A stretch of DNA of 64,000 nt from Betaproteobacteria bacterium (GCA_016713305.1 JADJPK010000031.1:826210-890209); one strand, 5' to 3'; positions 19,887 to 28,428 are shown, counted from the first letter of the stretch. Notes: generated by a model from the letters alone, not told the origin. Numbers and translations: made by a program.

Positions 19887-21613
19887 ACTTCCTCCGCAAT
19901 GTCGTCGAGCGTTTCCGGCAGCGGCGTGCGCGGCACGGGCAGGTCGGGCGGTACGGACAGCACGCGCAACGCGCCCGACAGCACCGCTGCGGCCACCGGT
20001 GCGGCCACCTGTCCGCCGTAGTACTGGCCCGCGCTGGGCTCGTCGATGAGGACGGCCACGACCAGCCGCGGATGCGTGGCGGGGGCGAATCCGACGAACG
20101 ACGACGCGTAGCGATCTGCCGCATACGCACCGTTGACGAGCTTGTGGGCGGTGCCCGTCTTTCCGGCGACGCGATACCCCGCGATCTGGGCGCGCGGCGC
20201 CGTACCCCCGGGCTGCGTCACGAGTTGCAGCATGTCCCGCAACGCATGAGCGGTCGGTGCCGAGATGACTGGCACGCTCGGCGGCTGCTCGCCCCTCTTC
20301 ACGAGCGAGAGCGGAACGAGTTCGCCGTTGCCGCAGAAGATCGTGTAGGCACGGGCGAGCTGCACCAGGCTCACGGAGATGCCGTGGCCATAGCTCATCG
20401 TCGCCTGCTCGATGGGGCGCCAGTTGCGCGGGTCCCTCAAGCGGCCGCCGGCCTCTCCCGGAAACCCGACGCGGGGCACGGTGCCGAAGCCCGATTCGGA
20501 CAGCACGTCCCAGATGTTCTTCGAGGGCAGCGACAGCGCCATGCGCGCCGTTCCGACATTGGAGGACTTCTGGATCACCTGCGACACGGTGAGATTGCCG
20601 CCCGGGTGCGCGTCGCGGATGGTATGTCCGGCGAGCGTGAGCGCACCGCCGGCGGTCTCGATGACGGAATCGGGCCGGTACTGTCCGGACTCGAGCGCAG
20701 CGGCCACGGTGAAGGGCTTGAGCGTCGATCCCGGTTCGAAAAGGTCCACCAGTGCCCGGTTGCGTGCCCGGTCGGTGTCGTAACGTGCCCGGTTGTTGGG
20801 GTTGTAGGTCGGTGCGTTCGCCAGCGCCAGCACCTCTCCCGTCGTGACATCCAGCACGACGATGCTGCCGGCCTTGGCACGATGCACGGAGACGGCGTTC
20901 TTCAGTTCACGGTAAGCGAGATACTGGAGCTTGAGATCGATCGACAGCGCGAGGTCCCGTCCCTGGCGAGGTGCGCGGACACTCTCGACGTCCTCGATCA
21001 CGCGTCCGCGCCGGTCCTGGATCACGCGGCGGCTGCCCGGTCGGCCGGCAAGCCACTCCTGGAACGCGAGCTCCAGCCCTTCGCGCCCCTGATCGTCCAC
21101 GTCGGTGAAGCCCAGCACATGGGCCATCACGTCACCTGCAGGGTAGTAGCGGCGATGCTCGCGCTGAGTGAACACACCGGGGATGCCCAGCTGCATCACA
21201 CGCGCAGCCTGCTCGGGCGGCAGGTGCCGCTTGAGATAGACGAAGCTCTTGTGACCGGTCTCGATGCGGTGCTCGAGTTCGCTGCGATCCATCTCCAGCA
21301 GACGCGCGAGCTGCGCGCGCTGCTCGGGCTCGACGGGGAACTTGGACGGGCCGAACGCGACGGACTCCACAGGGGTCGATACCGCCAGAGGCTCGCCATT
21401 GCGGTCGGTGATCATTCCCCGGTGTGCAGGCATCTCCAGCAGGCGGCCGTAGCGCATCGCGCCCTGCGCCTGCAGTTCGTCCGTCTGCATGCCCTGCAGG
21501 ACGACAGCGCGCAAACCCAGCCCGAAGAACGCAAACACCATGAAGGCGAGCACCAGCCGGGTACGCCAGACGGGCAGCTTGAGCGACAGGTGAGGATGGG
21601 AATCGGGACTCAT
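19883..21613 (-). CDS. ftsI: Septal peptidoglycan transpeptidase FtsI (PBP3)
   Basis: FtsI is the class B penicillin-binding protein of the septum. The product is 576 residues. A short cytoplasmic tail is followed by one transmembrane helix (about 18-40) and a pedestal domain with RGMITDRNGEPLA. The transpeptidase domain has the active-site STLK (296-299), SSN (350-352) and KTGT (475-478). The start at 21613 overlaps ftsL by an ATGA. Confidence 0.97.
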   Translation of the reverse strand: MSPDSHPHLSLKLPVWRTRLVLAFMVFAFFGLGLRAVVLQGMQTDELQAQGAMRYGRLLEMPAHRGMITDRNGEPLAVSTPVESVAFGPSKFPVEPEQRAQLARLLEMDRSELEHRIETGHKSFVYLKRHLPPEQAARVMQLGIPGVFTQREHRRYYPAGDVMAHVLGFTDVDDQGREGLELAFQEWLAGRPGSRRVIQDRRGRVIEDVESVRAPRQGRDLALSIDLKLQYLAYRELKNAVSVHRAKAGSIVVLDVTTGEVLALANAPTYNPNNRARYDTDRARNRALVDLFEPGSTLKPFTVAAALESGQYRPDSVIETAGGALTLAGHTIRDAHPGGNLTVSQVIQKSSNVGTARMALSLPSKNIWDVLSESGFGTVPRVGFPGEAGGRLRDPRNWRPIEQATMSYGHGISVSLVQLARAYTIFCGNGELVPLSLVKRGEQPPSVPVISAPTAHALRDMLQLVTQPGGTAPRAQIAGYRVAGKTGTAHKLVNGAYAADRYASSFVGFAPATHPRLVVAVLIDEPSAGQYYGGQVAAPVAAAVLSGALRVLSVPPDLPVPRTPLPETLDDIAEEV

Positions 21614-21897
21614 CGCGAAGCCTGCGCCACGGGGCCGGGCGTTTCGATGATGCGCACGCGCGCCGCCGGCGGAACCCGCATCTGCAATCGTTTCGAGGCC
21701 ACCAGTTCGATCCGCTGGTGCATGGCCCACGTGCTCTGCTCGAGTTGCAGCCGTCCCCAGTCGTCTTCGAGGCGGCGGGCGGCCGTCACTTCCTTTTCGA
21801 GGTCCACGAACAGCACCCGCGCGCGATGCTGGGCCGTGATCGCTCCCAGCGAGCAGGCCACGGCGACGAAGAGAAGGACAAAATTGAGGCGGGTCAT
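21610..21897 (-). CDS. ftsL: Cell division protein FtsL
   Basis: FtsL is a 95-residue bitopic protein with a transmembrane helix at about residues 4-23 (NFVLLFVAVACSLGAI). A periplasmic coiled coil follows (LEKEVTAARRLEDDWGRL...), typical of FtsL in the FtsQLB complex. Position, size and layout identify it more than sequence identity does. It overlaps rsmH at its start and ftsI at its stop by four bases each. Confidence 0.92.
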   Translation of the reverse strand: MTRLNFVLLFVAVACSLGAITAQHRARVLFVDLEKEVTAARRLEDDWGRLQLEQSTWAMHQRIELVASKRLQMRVPPAARVRIIETPGPVAQASR

Positions 21898-22838
21898 GTC
21901 TTTTCGGCGACCCGCAGAATGGCGCTTCGCGCGCGGGGATTGACGGCGATCTCGTCGGCGCCGGCCCGGACAGGCTTGCCGACGAGACGCATGGACGGCG
22001 CGGGCAGATCGGCGGCCCGCACGGGCAGGTGGCGAGGCAGGCGCGGCCCGGACGAAGCGTCGCGCATCGCCGTTTTCACGATCCTGTCCTCCAATGAATG
22101 AAAGCTGATCACCGCCAGCCGCCCTCCCGCTGCCAGCCGCCCCATCGCGGCGGGCAGAGCTATCTCCAGTTCCGCAAGCTCCTGATTGACGTGAATCCGT
22201 AGAGCCTGGAAGGTACGCGTCGCCGGATCCTGGCCTGGCTCGCGCGTCCGGACGGCACTTGCCACGATCGCGGCAAGTTGCCGGGTCGTGCGGACAGGGT
22301 GTCTGGACCGAGCCGCAACAACCGCTCTTGCAATCTGTTTAGCAAACCGTTCTTCGCCATAACGCCAGATGACCTCCGCAATTTCCGATTCCTGCGCCCG
22401 CGCCAGCCATTCCGAAGCCGGCTCACCGCTCTGCGGGTCCATCCGCATGTCCAGCGGACCATCCCGGCGAAAGCTGAAACCTCGCGCCGGGTCATCCAGC
22501 TGCGGGGACGACACGCCCAGATCCATCAGCACGCCATCCACGCGTCCCACTTCCAACTCGTCCAGCGTCCCGGCCAACTGACTCAGACGGCTGTGGCGGC
22601 AGAGAAAGCGCGGATCGCCGATCTGCGCAGCCGCCTCGATCGCTGCCGGGTCGCGGTCCAGCGCGACCAGCCTTCCCTGGGGCCCCAGTGCCGCCAGCAG
22701 CAGCCGGCTGTGACCGCCCCGCCCGAACGTCGCATCGACGTAAAGACCGTCGATCTTCACGGCCAGCGCCACCACCACTTCCGCGCCGAGCACCGGCGCG
22801 TGACCGAACACGCGCCCGGCCTCGAGCTCCGCCGTCAC
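21894..22838 (-). CDS. rsmH: 16S rRNA (cytosine(1402)-N(4))-methyltransferase RsmH (MraW)
   Basis: RsmH methylates C1402 in the decoding centre of 16S rRNA using S-adenosylmethionine. The product is 314 residues. Motifs include DATFGRGGHSRLLLA for SAM binding, VDGVLMDLGVSSPQLDD, GFSFRRDGPLDMRMD, and RTFQALRIHVNQEL near the end of the domain. The GTG start at 22838 overlaps the mraZ stop (GTGA) and gives the family-length N-terminus. Confidence 0.97.
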   Translation of the reverse strand: MTAELEAGRVFGHAPVLGAEVVVALAVKIDGLYVDATFGRGGHSRLLLAALGPQGRLVALDRDPAAIEAAAQIGDPRFLCRHSRLSQLAGTLDELEVGRVDGVLMDLGVSSPQLDDPARGFSFRRDGPLDMRMDPQSGEPASEWLARAQESEIAEVIWRYGEERFAKQIARAVVAARSRHPVRTTRQLAAIVASAVRTREPGQDPATRTFQALRIHVNQELAELEIALPAAMGRLAAGGRLAVISFHSLEDRIVKTAMRDASSGPRLPRHLPVRAADLPAPSMRLVGKPVRAGADEIAVNPRARSAILRVAEKT

Positions 22839-23287
22839 AACGAAAAGTTCTCCAGTCCCGCGGGCAGCGCGTTCGACTCCCCATCCAGCCGCGCGAGCTG
22901 CGCTTCCCAGGCCGCCACATCCCAGATCTCGAAGTGGGAGCCCTGCCCGACCATCATGACCTGCCGCTCGATGCCCGCGAATTTGCGCAACGCCGGCGAG
23001 ATGAGCACGCGCCCCGCGGCGTCGAGCTCCATTTCTTCCGCGTAACCCACCAGCAGGCGCTTCCACAGCGCGGACTGGGGATCGAAGCTCGAGAACCCCA
23101 TGATCCGCGTCCGGTTCGGCGTCCAGGCATCCGCGGGATACAGCAGCAGGCACCGATGAGGATGCGCGGTTAGCACCAACTTACGATCTGAGCTCGACTG
23201 CGAGCCATCGCGATGCTTCGTGGGGATCGCAAGACGCCCCTTTGCATCGAGACTCAGCTCTGCCGCACCCTGAAAGACCGCATCCAT
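22835..23287 (-). CDS. mraZ: Transcriptional regulator MraZ
   Basis: MraZ is a SpoVT-AbrB-type DNA-binding protein that represses its own division cluster. The product is 150 residues with the two typical repeats: GAAELSLDAKGRLAIPTKHRD near the start and AEEMELDAAGRVLISPALR in the second half. It is the first gene of the division cluster. Three 10-base-spaced MraZ-type boxes lie 30-54 bases upstream of its start. Confidence 0.97.
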   Translation of the reverse strand: MDAVFQGAAELSLDAKGRLAIPTKHRDGSQSSSDRKLVLTAHPHRCLLLYPADAWTPNRTRIMGFSSFDPQSALWKRLLVGYAEEMELDAAGRVLISPALRKFAGIERQVMMVGQGSHFEIWDVAAWEAQLARLDGESNALPAGLENFSL

Positions 23288-23316
23288 GCCTGTTTCAGAC
23301 CCGAAATTGCAGAAAA

Positions 23317-23341
23317 ACCCACTTTCACCAACTTTTTCCCA
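23317..23341 (-). promoter_or_regulatory. Putative MraZ operator: three boxes with a 10-base period
   Basis: On the minus strand the boxes TGGGA, TTGGT and TGGGT occupy 23341-23337, 23331-23327 and 23321-23317, each separated by five A/G-rich bases. Known MraZ sites are runs of TGGGN separated by five bases upstream of mraZ. The first box overlaps the -10 element of the promoter proposed here. This arrangement would let MraZ repress the cluster. Confidence 0.75.
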
Positions 23342-23369
23342 CTGTATTGCAAAGAATCGACCCGGTCAA
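23341..23369 (-). promoter_or_regulatory. Putative sigma70 promoter of the mraZ division cluster
   Basis: TTGACC (23369-23364) is followed by a 17-base spacer and TACAGT (23346-23341). This is close to the consensus and lies about 54 bases upstream of the mraZ start. The region 23370-23560 between it and rnpB is unusually AT-rich for this genome and contains no gene that I can support. Confidence 0.65.
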
Positions 23370-23476
23370 GGATGACTTGAGGACTTTTTTTCGGTACTAC
23401 AAAGACTTAAGAAGGGAAGTTCGAAAACTGCGTCGCCTTTGGACAACAAATCAACGAATTTATGAAGTTACAAGAT

Positions 23477-23501
23477 AAATCTCACGTGATACGTAAGATT
23501 T
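23477..23501. other. Near-perfect 11-bp inverted repeat between rnpB and mraZ
   Basis: The arms AAATCTCACGT and ACGTAAGATTT pair with a single G-T type mismatch around a three-base loop. It lies 60-84 bases past the 3' end of rnpB on the minus strand. There is no clear T-tract, so it may be an operator or a processing or termination hairpin for rnpB. Function not determined. Confidence 0.45.
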
Positions 23502-23560
23502 GGGTCCGCAGAGACGGGAATAGCGGCGAAACCGGAAGGGTCTCGTGGAGGGAGAAAAGC

Positions 23561-24019
23561 GAAGTCAGCCTGTAAGCCGGGTTCTGTCCAGGGCTTGCGC
23601 CCCTGAGCAGTCATTCCTCTGGGACCGCGATTGCTCGCGGCCTCTAGCAACCTACCCGGGAGCGACGCGGGCCACGTCATCGCCCCCCTATTTGGTCTTG
23701 CACCGGATGGGGTTTGCCGCCTCCGGTCGTTACCGCCGGAGGAGTGCGCTCTTACCGACGGCGCGCCTCGTTGCGCCGCCCGGACATCCTTCGATGCCCG
23801 GCACTATTTCACCCTTGCCCGGAATCCGTCGAAGCACTTCCCTTCGTGAGGCGGACCTGTCGCGCATCGAGGATGCGCCCGGCCGCGGATTCGAGGCGGT
23901 ATCTTTCTGTTGCACTTTCCGTCGCCTTGCGACGCCCGGCCGTTAGCCGGCATCCTGCCCTTCGGTGCCCGGACTTTCCTCTGCATGCATGAACATGCAG
24001 CGACTGCCCGGCTGACTTC
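23561..24019 (-). ncRNA. rnpB: RNase P RNA, bacterial type A
   Basis: This is the catalytic RNA of RNase P, which matures tRNA 5' ends. Read on the minus strand it begins GAAGTCAGCC and ends GGCTGACTTC, a P1 helix that extends to 12 bp if 24021 and 23559 are included. Universally conserved pieces appear in order: GAGGAAAGTCCGGGC, GAAAGTGCAACAGAAAG, AGGGTGAAA, GGTAAGAGCGCAC, GCAAGACCAAATAGG and ACAGAACCCGGCTTA. The length is about 459 nt, longer than the usual 350-400, presumably from extended peripheral helices. It is preceded by a good promoter. Confidence 0.96.
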
Positions 24020-24027
24020 GCCCGGGG

Positions 24028-24056
24028 ATTATCTCAGGACGGCACGCCGAGGTCAC
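24028..24056 (-). promoter_or_regulatory. Putative sigma70 promoter of rnpB
   Basis: GTGACC (24056-24051) and GATAAT (24033-24028) are separated by exactly 17 bases. The RNase P RNA 5' end lies seven to nine bases downstream of the -10 element, which is the expected distance. The promoter lies entirely between the BLUF gene stop and rnpB. Confidence 0.7.
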
Positions 24057-24105
24057 ACCCGGGATGCCGGGCGTTGCGGCGCCCCCACGCAGATACCGCT
24101 TCGGC

Positions 24106-24540
24106 TCAGGCAGCCCGCTGAGCCGTCGCCCAGAAGTTGCGCAGGAGTTCCAGACCTTCGGAGGCGCACGACGGCGACTGCTGGAGGCGCTCGGCATCGC
24201 GGCGCCATTTCCAGTTCATGAGCATGAGGAGCTGAGATGCGGGAGGATGGGTGAAACCCATCGTCCACGATCCGAACAGCCGCATGGGTATCGCCGCCCT
24301 GAGAAGCTCCGTGAGGTCCTTGTGGGCGTGGCTCGCGCGGATCCTGTCGTATACGCGCTCCACTGCGTCCTCCGGGCCTTCGAAGTACTGGAAGAAGGTG
24401 CCGTCGTTGTAGAGAAGGATTCCGGTGATGCCGACACTCTCGTTGAAGGCGCGGGCATCGCGCAGCAGCAATTCCAGGTCTTCCTCCGACATCAACCGGG
24501 TGGCGGTACTCACATAGACAACACAGCGCAGGCGGGTCAT
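24106..24540 (-). CDS. BLUF-domain blue-light photoreceptor protein
   Basis: The product is 144 residues, almost only a BLUF domain, which binds FAD and switches its hydrogen-bond network in blue light. The diagnostic residues are visible: Tyr9 in VVYVSTA, Asn33 in FNESVGITGILLY, Gln51 in FFQYFEG and Trp92 in SWTMGF. The short C-terminal extension has no output domain, so it would act through a partner protein, as short BLUF proteins do. The start at 24540 (MTRLRCVVYVS) has AGGAT upstream and matches the family; an in-frame ATG at 24561 adds seven residues. The 227 bases between it and the next gene (24541-24767) show no clear feature. Confidence 0.9.
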   Translation of the reverse strand: MTRLRCVVYVSTATRLMSEEDLELLLRDARAFNESVGITGILLYNDGTFFQYFEGPEDAVERVYDRIRASHAHKDLTELLRAAIPMRLFGSWTMGFTHPPASQLLMLMNWKWRRDAERLQQSPSCASEGLELLRNFWATAQRAA

Positions 24541-24767
24541 GGACAGATCATCCTGTGGCATTTCTACCGAGGATAACGGCGCGTGCCCCGACTGTCTTTA
24601 TGCTCCGGCAAGAACGGCAGTGGTCCGGACACGCATCGATTCGCAGCCTTCGGGAACCGTTCCATGACACCACGCTTCCTGTCGTTCGGATGCGTCATGT
24701 GCACTCGCCATGACAATCCCACGCACTCCCAACGCACGGGCTCCGCGTTGCGTCTCCGAAGTCACCG

Positions 24768-25763
24768 TCAGTCCTCATCCATCACCAGAACGGTCTTGCC
24801 TGCCACCCCGCGCCGCCCGAAGGACGCGAGCCCTTCCGCGAAAGCCTCGAGCGGCAGCCGCGCGGTCACCACGGGCCGCAGACGGCCTGCGATGTAGTGA
24901 TCGAACAGTTCCGCCTGGGCGCGCCGCATCCACGCCGGATCGCGATCCCGGTAGTCGCTCACCTGCAGACCGCTGACGGCGACGTTCTTCACGAGCAGAT
25001 AGTTGGCCTTCACCTCCGGAATCCGGCCCGACGCAAAGCCGATCACGACCATGCGCCCCCGCCAGGCGAGCGCTCGCAAGGCGGCGTCGAAGACCGCGCC
25101 GCCGACCGTATCCAGCACGACGTCGACGCCATGCCCTGCCGTGAGCGCGCGCAGCTGCGCACGGAGGCTCTCCCGAAGATCCGGCACAGAAAGATCGACG
25201 ACACTCTTCGCGCCGCAGCGCTGCACCAGGTCCGCACGCTCGGGATTGGAGATGCCCCCGATCGCATGCGCGCCCATGGCATGCGCCACCTGGACACACG
25301 CGGTGCCCACACCGCCTGCGGCACCGGTCACCAGCACCGACTCCCCGGGCTGAACGTTCGCGCGATCGGTCAGCGCGAACCACGCCGTCTGGTATGCGAG
25401 ACCCATGGCGGCGCCCTCTTCGAAGCTCATCGCCTCCGGCATCACGAAGCACTGCGCCTGGGGGACGGCCACTCTCTCCGCGTATGCCCCGAATTCGACG
25501 AGTGCCATCACCCGATCGCCTTCCTTGCAGGTGGTCACGCCCGGTCCGGTGGACAGCACCACTCCTGCCAATTCCTTCCCGGGAGAAAACGGCCGCGGCG
25601 GCAGCCATTGGTACTTCCCCTCGATGACGAGGACGTCGGGGTAGTTGAGCCCCGCGGCGCGGACGCCGATCAGGACCTCTCCGGGGCCGGGAACCGGATC
25701 GTCCACGGTCTCGACACGCTGCGCATCGACAGGCCCGTGGTCGCGAACGATGACTGCTCTCAT
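24768..25763 (-). CDS. NADPH:quinone oxidoreductase-like medium-chain dehydrogenase
   Basis: The product is 331 residues, a zinc-independent MDR-superfamily enzyme. The N-terminal GroES-like part has GPGEVLIGVRAAGLNYPDVLVI, and the NADPH-binding Rossmann loop is GAAGGVGTACVQVAHAMGA. There are no zinc-binding cysteines. It probably reduces a quinone or an enoyl thioester double bond. It is the last gene of the acyl-CoA cluster and overlaps the CoA transferase stop (ATGA). Confidence 0.85.
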   Translation of the reverse strand: MRAVIVRDHGPVDAQRVETVDDPVPGPGEVLIGVRAAGLNYPDVLVIEGKYQWLPPRPFSPGKELAGVVLSTGPGVTTCKEGDRVMALVEFGAYAERVAVPQAQCFVMPEAMSFEEGAAMGLAYQTAWFALTDRANVQPGESVLVTGAAGGVGTACVQVAHAMGAHAIGGISNPERADLVQRCGAKSVVDLSVPDLRESLRAQLRALTAGHGVDVVLDTVGGAVFDAALRALAWRGRMVVIGFASGRIPEVKANYLLVKNVAVSGLQVSDYRDRDPAWMRRAQAELFDHYIAGRLRPVVTARLPLEAFAEGLASFGRRGVAGKTVLVMDED

Positions 25764-26875
25764 GGACCCGGCGCGTCGTCGTCCTGCCCCAGACGGGGAT
25801 AGCCGGCGGTGGATGCCGCGTCACGGAACTCTTCGGCCACCGGCACCGGCATGGCCGTCAACGTTCCCGCGTCCGTCGTCACCCGCCTGTCGAACAGACC
25901 TCGCGCACGAAAGTGCGGATCGTTCACCGCCTCCTCCATGCTGTTCACGAGGCAACAGCACGCATCCACGCCTTCGAACGCTTTGCGCCAGTCTTCCGCC
26001 GACCGTGACGCGATGCGTTCTGCGACCGCCGCCTTCGTTGCTGCGCAATCCCGTGCGTCGTCCGCCAAGGCTTCGGGCAATCCGATCACGCGGCAGAAGT
26101 TGAGCCAGAACCTCTGCTCGAGCGGCGCCGCCGCCAGGAACCTCCCGTCCTGTGTCCGATAGATCTGATATCGCGCACTCGCACCGGCCACCAGCCCCGT
26201 CGCGGGGCCGGGGAATCGGCCCGTCGTTTCGCCTTCGCTCAAGGCCCAGTAGAGAAACGTGAACAGGTTGTCGCTCATGGAAACATCGAGCTTGCATCCG
26301 GTACCGTTGATATCGCGCGACCGCAGCGCGAGCAGGATGTTGATCACGGCAGGGTACGCACCCCCGGCAATGTCGGCCACGAGCGCCGGAGGCACCACGG
26401 GCGAACCGTCGGCACCGGCGGACAGCGAGAGCATGCCGGACTGCGCCTGGTAGTTGAGATCGTGCGCGGCCTCGTCCGCGCGAGGTCCGTCCTGCCCATA
26501 GCCGGTGATCGCGCAATAGACGATGCGCGGGTTCACGGCCTTCATCGCCTCGTAGCCCAGACCCAGCCGATCCATCACGCCGGGACGGAACTGCTCCACG
26601 ACGACGTCCGCCTCCCGAACGAGTCCCAGGATGCGATCCACGGCGCCGGGCGCCTTCAGATCGATGGCAAGCGAACGCTTGCCGCGATTCAGCAATGCGA
26701 AGTTCGCGCTGTCGGCCCCGGACTTCGGGGAGTACGTCCGCATTTCGTCGCCCGTGCCGGGGCGTTCGACTTTCAGCACCTCGGCGCCAGCTTCGGCGAG
26801 CACGAGCGTGCAGACGGGCCCCGGCAGCAGCGTGCTGAAATCGAGCACCTTCACACCTTCGAGGGGCCGCTTCAC
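25760..26875 (-). CDS. CoA-transferase family III (CaiB/BaiF) protein
   Basis: The product is 371 residues, of the family that includes formyl-CoA transferase, benzylsuccinate CoA transferase and alpha-methylacyl-CoA racemase. Typical segments are GVKVLDFSTLLPGPVCT, AEVLKVERPGTGD, NRGKRSLAIDLK and VVVEQFRPGVMDRLGLGYE. The GTG at 26875 overlaps the preceding stop (GTGA) and has GGAGGG six bases upstream; an earlier in-frame GTG at 26890 lacks such a site. It may move CoA to the pathway acid or epimerise an acyl-CoA; the sequence does not distinguish these. Confidence 0.85.
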   Translation of the reverse strand: MKRPLEGVKVLDFSTLLPGPVCTLVLAEAGAEVLKVERPGTGDEMRTYSPKSGADSANFALLNRGKRSLAIDLKAPGAVDRILGLVREADVVVEQFRPGVMDRLGLGYEAMKAVNPRIVYCAITGYGQDGPRADEAAHDLNYQAQSGMLSLSAGADGSPVVPPALVADIAGGAYPAVINILLALRSRDINGTGCKLDVSMSDNLFTFLYWALSEGETTGRFPGPATGLVAGASARYQIYRTQDGRFLAAAPLEQRFWLNFCRVIGLPEALADDARDCAATKAAVAERIASRSAEDWRKAFEGVDACCCLVNSMEEAVNDPHFRARGLFDRRVTTDAGTLTAMPVPVAEEFRDAASTAGYPRLGQDDDAPGP

Positions 26876-27522
26876 GGCTTGCCCTCCCACGCCTTCGCCA
26901 CGATGGCGCGCCGGGCCGGCGCAAAGGCACTGTCCGCCAGCGATTCGTACAATGCGCGGGTGACGTCGTGATGCGCGGCAAGCCCCGTGCGCTCCAGCAA
27001 CGACACCGGTCCTTCCGGATAACCGAGCCCGAGTCGCAGCGTCGTGTCGAGATCTTCCGCCGTGGCGAGCTTCTCATCCAGCCGGCGCAGCACGGCATTG
27101 AAGTACGGACGCAGAAGGCGATCGAGGATGCGCCCGGGAAAATCGTTGCACACCGACACGACGAACCCCGCTGCCTCCAGCAGTCCCTTCGCGGCCTCCA
27201 GCGATCCCGCGCGCGTCCCGGGCTGTTTCACCAGTTCCACGAGATTCGTGGGCGGCGACTCACCGAGCCGGTAGCGAGCGAAGCCCAGCACGTTTCCACC
27301 TTCCCCCCCGGCACGCTCACCCGTGTGCACGCCGAGACATTCCGTGCCCAGTTCGATCAGCACCGCTTCGTAGCGATCCGCGTCGCGCAACGCCGCGAAA
27401 GCCGCTCCCGCGCCCTCGCCGATGAGCACGGCGATCTCCCCCTGCAACGACGAACCCTGGATGAACGGATGCGATGCGGGAAAGGACCGGCTTGCGCCGG
27501 TATCGGTCACGACATAGGCCAT
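26872..27522 (-). CDS. Stand-alone 3-hydroxyacyl-CoA dehydrogenase C-terminal-like protein
   Basis: The product is 216 residues. The second half matches the all-helical 3HCDH C-terminal dimerisation domain: VVSVCNDFPGRILDRLLRPY, then DLDTTLRLGLGYPEGPVSLLERTGL. The first half is a reduced region without the NAD-binding GxGxxG loop. It follows a complete 3-hydroxyacyl-CoA dehydrogenase with a one-base gap (TGAcATG), so the pair may act together. The start at 27522 has GGAGCG upstream. The precise role is unknown; loss of the NAD loop argues against independent dehydrogenase activity. Confidence 0.7.
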   Translation of the reverse strand: MAYVVTDTGASRSFPASHPFIQGSSLQGEIAVLIGEGAGAAFAALRDADRYEAVLIELGTECLGVHTGERAGGEGGNVLGFARYRLGESPPTNLVELVKQPGTRAGSLEAAKGLLEAAGFVVSVCNDFPGRILDRLLRPYFNAVLRRLDEKLATAEDLDTTLRLGLGYPEGPVSLLERTGLAAHHDVTRALYESLADSAFAPARRAIVAKAWEGKP

Positions 27523-27523
27523 G

Positions 27524-28399
27524 TCACGCTCCGAACATCCGGGTGTCACGATACGAGTGGAAGCCACGCCCGGTCTTCCTGCCGAGCCGGCCGGCCGCGA
27601 TCATCCGCTTGACCAGCGCAGGACACGCCGCCCGCGGTTCGTGCGTCAGTCCGTGCATGGCTTCGCACAGCAGCAATTGCGTGTCCATGCCCACCAGATC
27701 CAGCAGTTCGAACGGCCCCATCGCATAGCCCATGGCCGTCTTCAATGCCTTGTCGATGTCCTCCGGTTCGGCGACGCCCTGCTCCACCAGACGGATCGCG
27801 TCGTTGTTGAACGGGATCAGGAAGTAATTGAGGATGAAGCCGGGCGTGTCCTGGGTGCGCACCGGGTTCTGGCCCAGGGCCTTGCAGAACTGCCACGCCC
27901 GCTCGAACGTCTCCTGCGCCGTGTTGAGCCCTGGCGACATCTCCACGAGCTTCATGAGCTGCGCCGGCAGGCAGAAGTGCATGCCGACAAAGCGGTCGTC
28001 GCGCCCCGACCCGCCCGCGATCTCGGTGATGGAGATGGTCGAAGTGTTGGAAGCGAACAACGTCTGCGGCGGGCACAGCGCGTTCAGCCGCGCGAACAGC
28101 GCGTGCTTGACCGCGAGGTCCTCGAACACCGCCTCGATCACGATGTCGGCCTGTGCGAGCGCTTCCATGTCGGCCGTCATGACGAGATTGTCCAGGATGC
28201 CCGGCAACTTCGCCGCCTCCAGCTTGCCGCGCTCGACCGACTTGCGGAAGAACGCCTCGCTCTGGCCGCGCGCCCGTTCCAGCGCGTCGGCCCGTGTGTC
28301 GTACACGATCGTGCGAAAGCCGGCGCGCGCCGAGACGATGGCGATGCCGGCACCCATGGTGCCGCAGCCGGCGACGCCCACGGTTCGAATGTCTTTCAT
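27524..28399 (-). CDS. 3-hydroxyacyl-CoA (3-hydroxybutyryl-CoA type) dehydrogenase
   Basis: The product is 291 residues, an NAD-dependent enzyme oxidising 3-hydroxyacyl-CoA to 3-ketoacyl-CoA. The N-terminal Rossmann loop is VAGCGTMGAGIAIVSARAG. Catalytic segments include SNTSTISITEIAG and GMHFCLPAQLMKLVEM, where the usual catalytic His is present. The C-terminal domain has PGFILNYFLIPFNNDAI. The ATG at 28399 follows AGGAG by seven bases. It is downstream of the acyl-CoA dehydrogenase, giving a complete beta-oxidation-type series in the cluster. Confidence 0.92.
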   Translation of the reverse strand: MKDIRTVGVAGCGTMGAGIAIVSARAGFRTIVYDTRADALERARGQSEAFFRKSVERGKLEAAKLPGILDNLVMTADMEALAQADIVIEAVFEDLAVKHALFARLNALCPPQTLFASNTSTISITEIAGGSGRDDRFVGMHFCLPAQLMKLVEMSPGLNTAQETFERAWQFCKALGQNPVRTQDTPGFILNYFLIPFNNDAIRLVEQGVAEPEDIDKALKTAMGYAMGPFELLDLVGMDTQLLLCEAMHGLTHEPRAACPALVKRMIAAGRLGRKTGRGFHSYRDTRMFGA

Positions 28400-28428
28400 C
28401 GGATCTCCTGACGAGGGCGCCACCGGAT

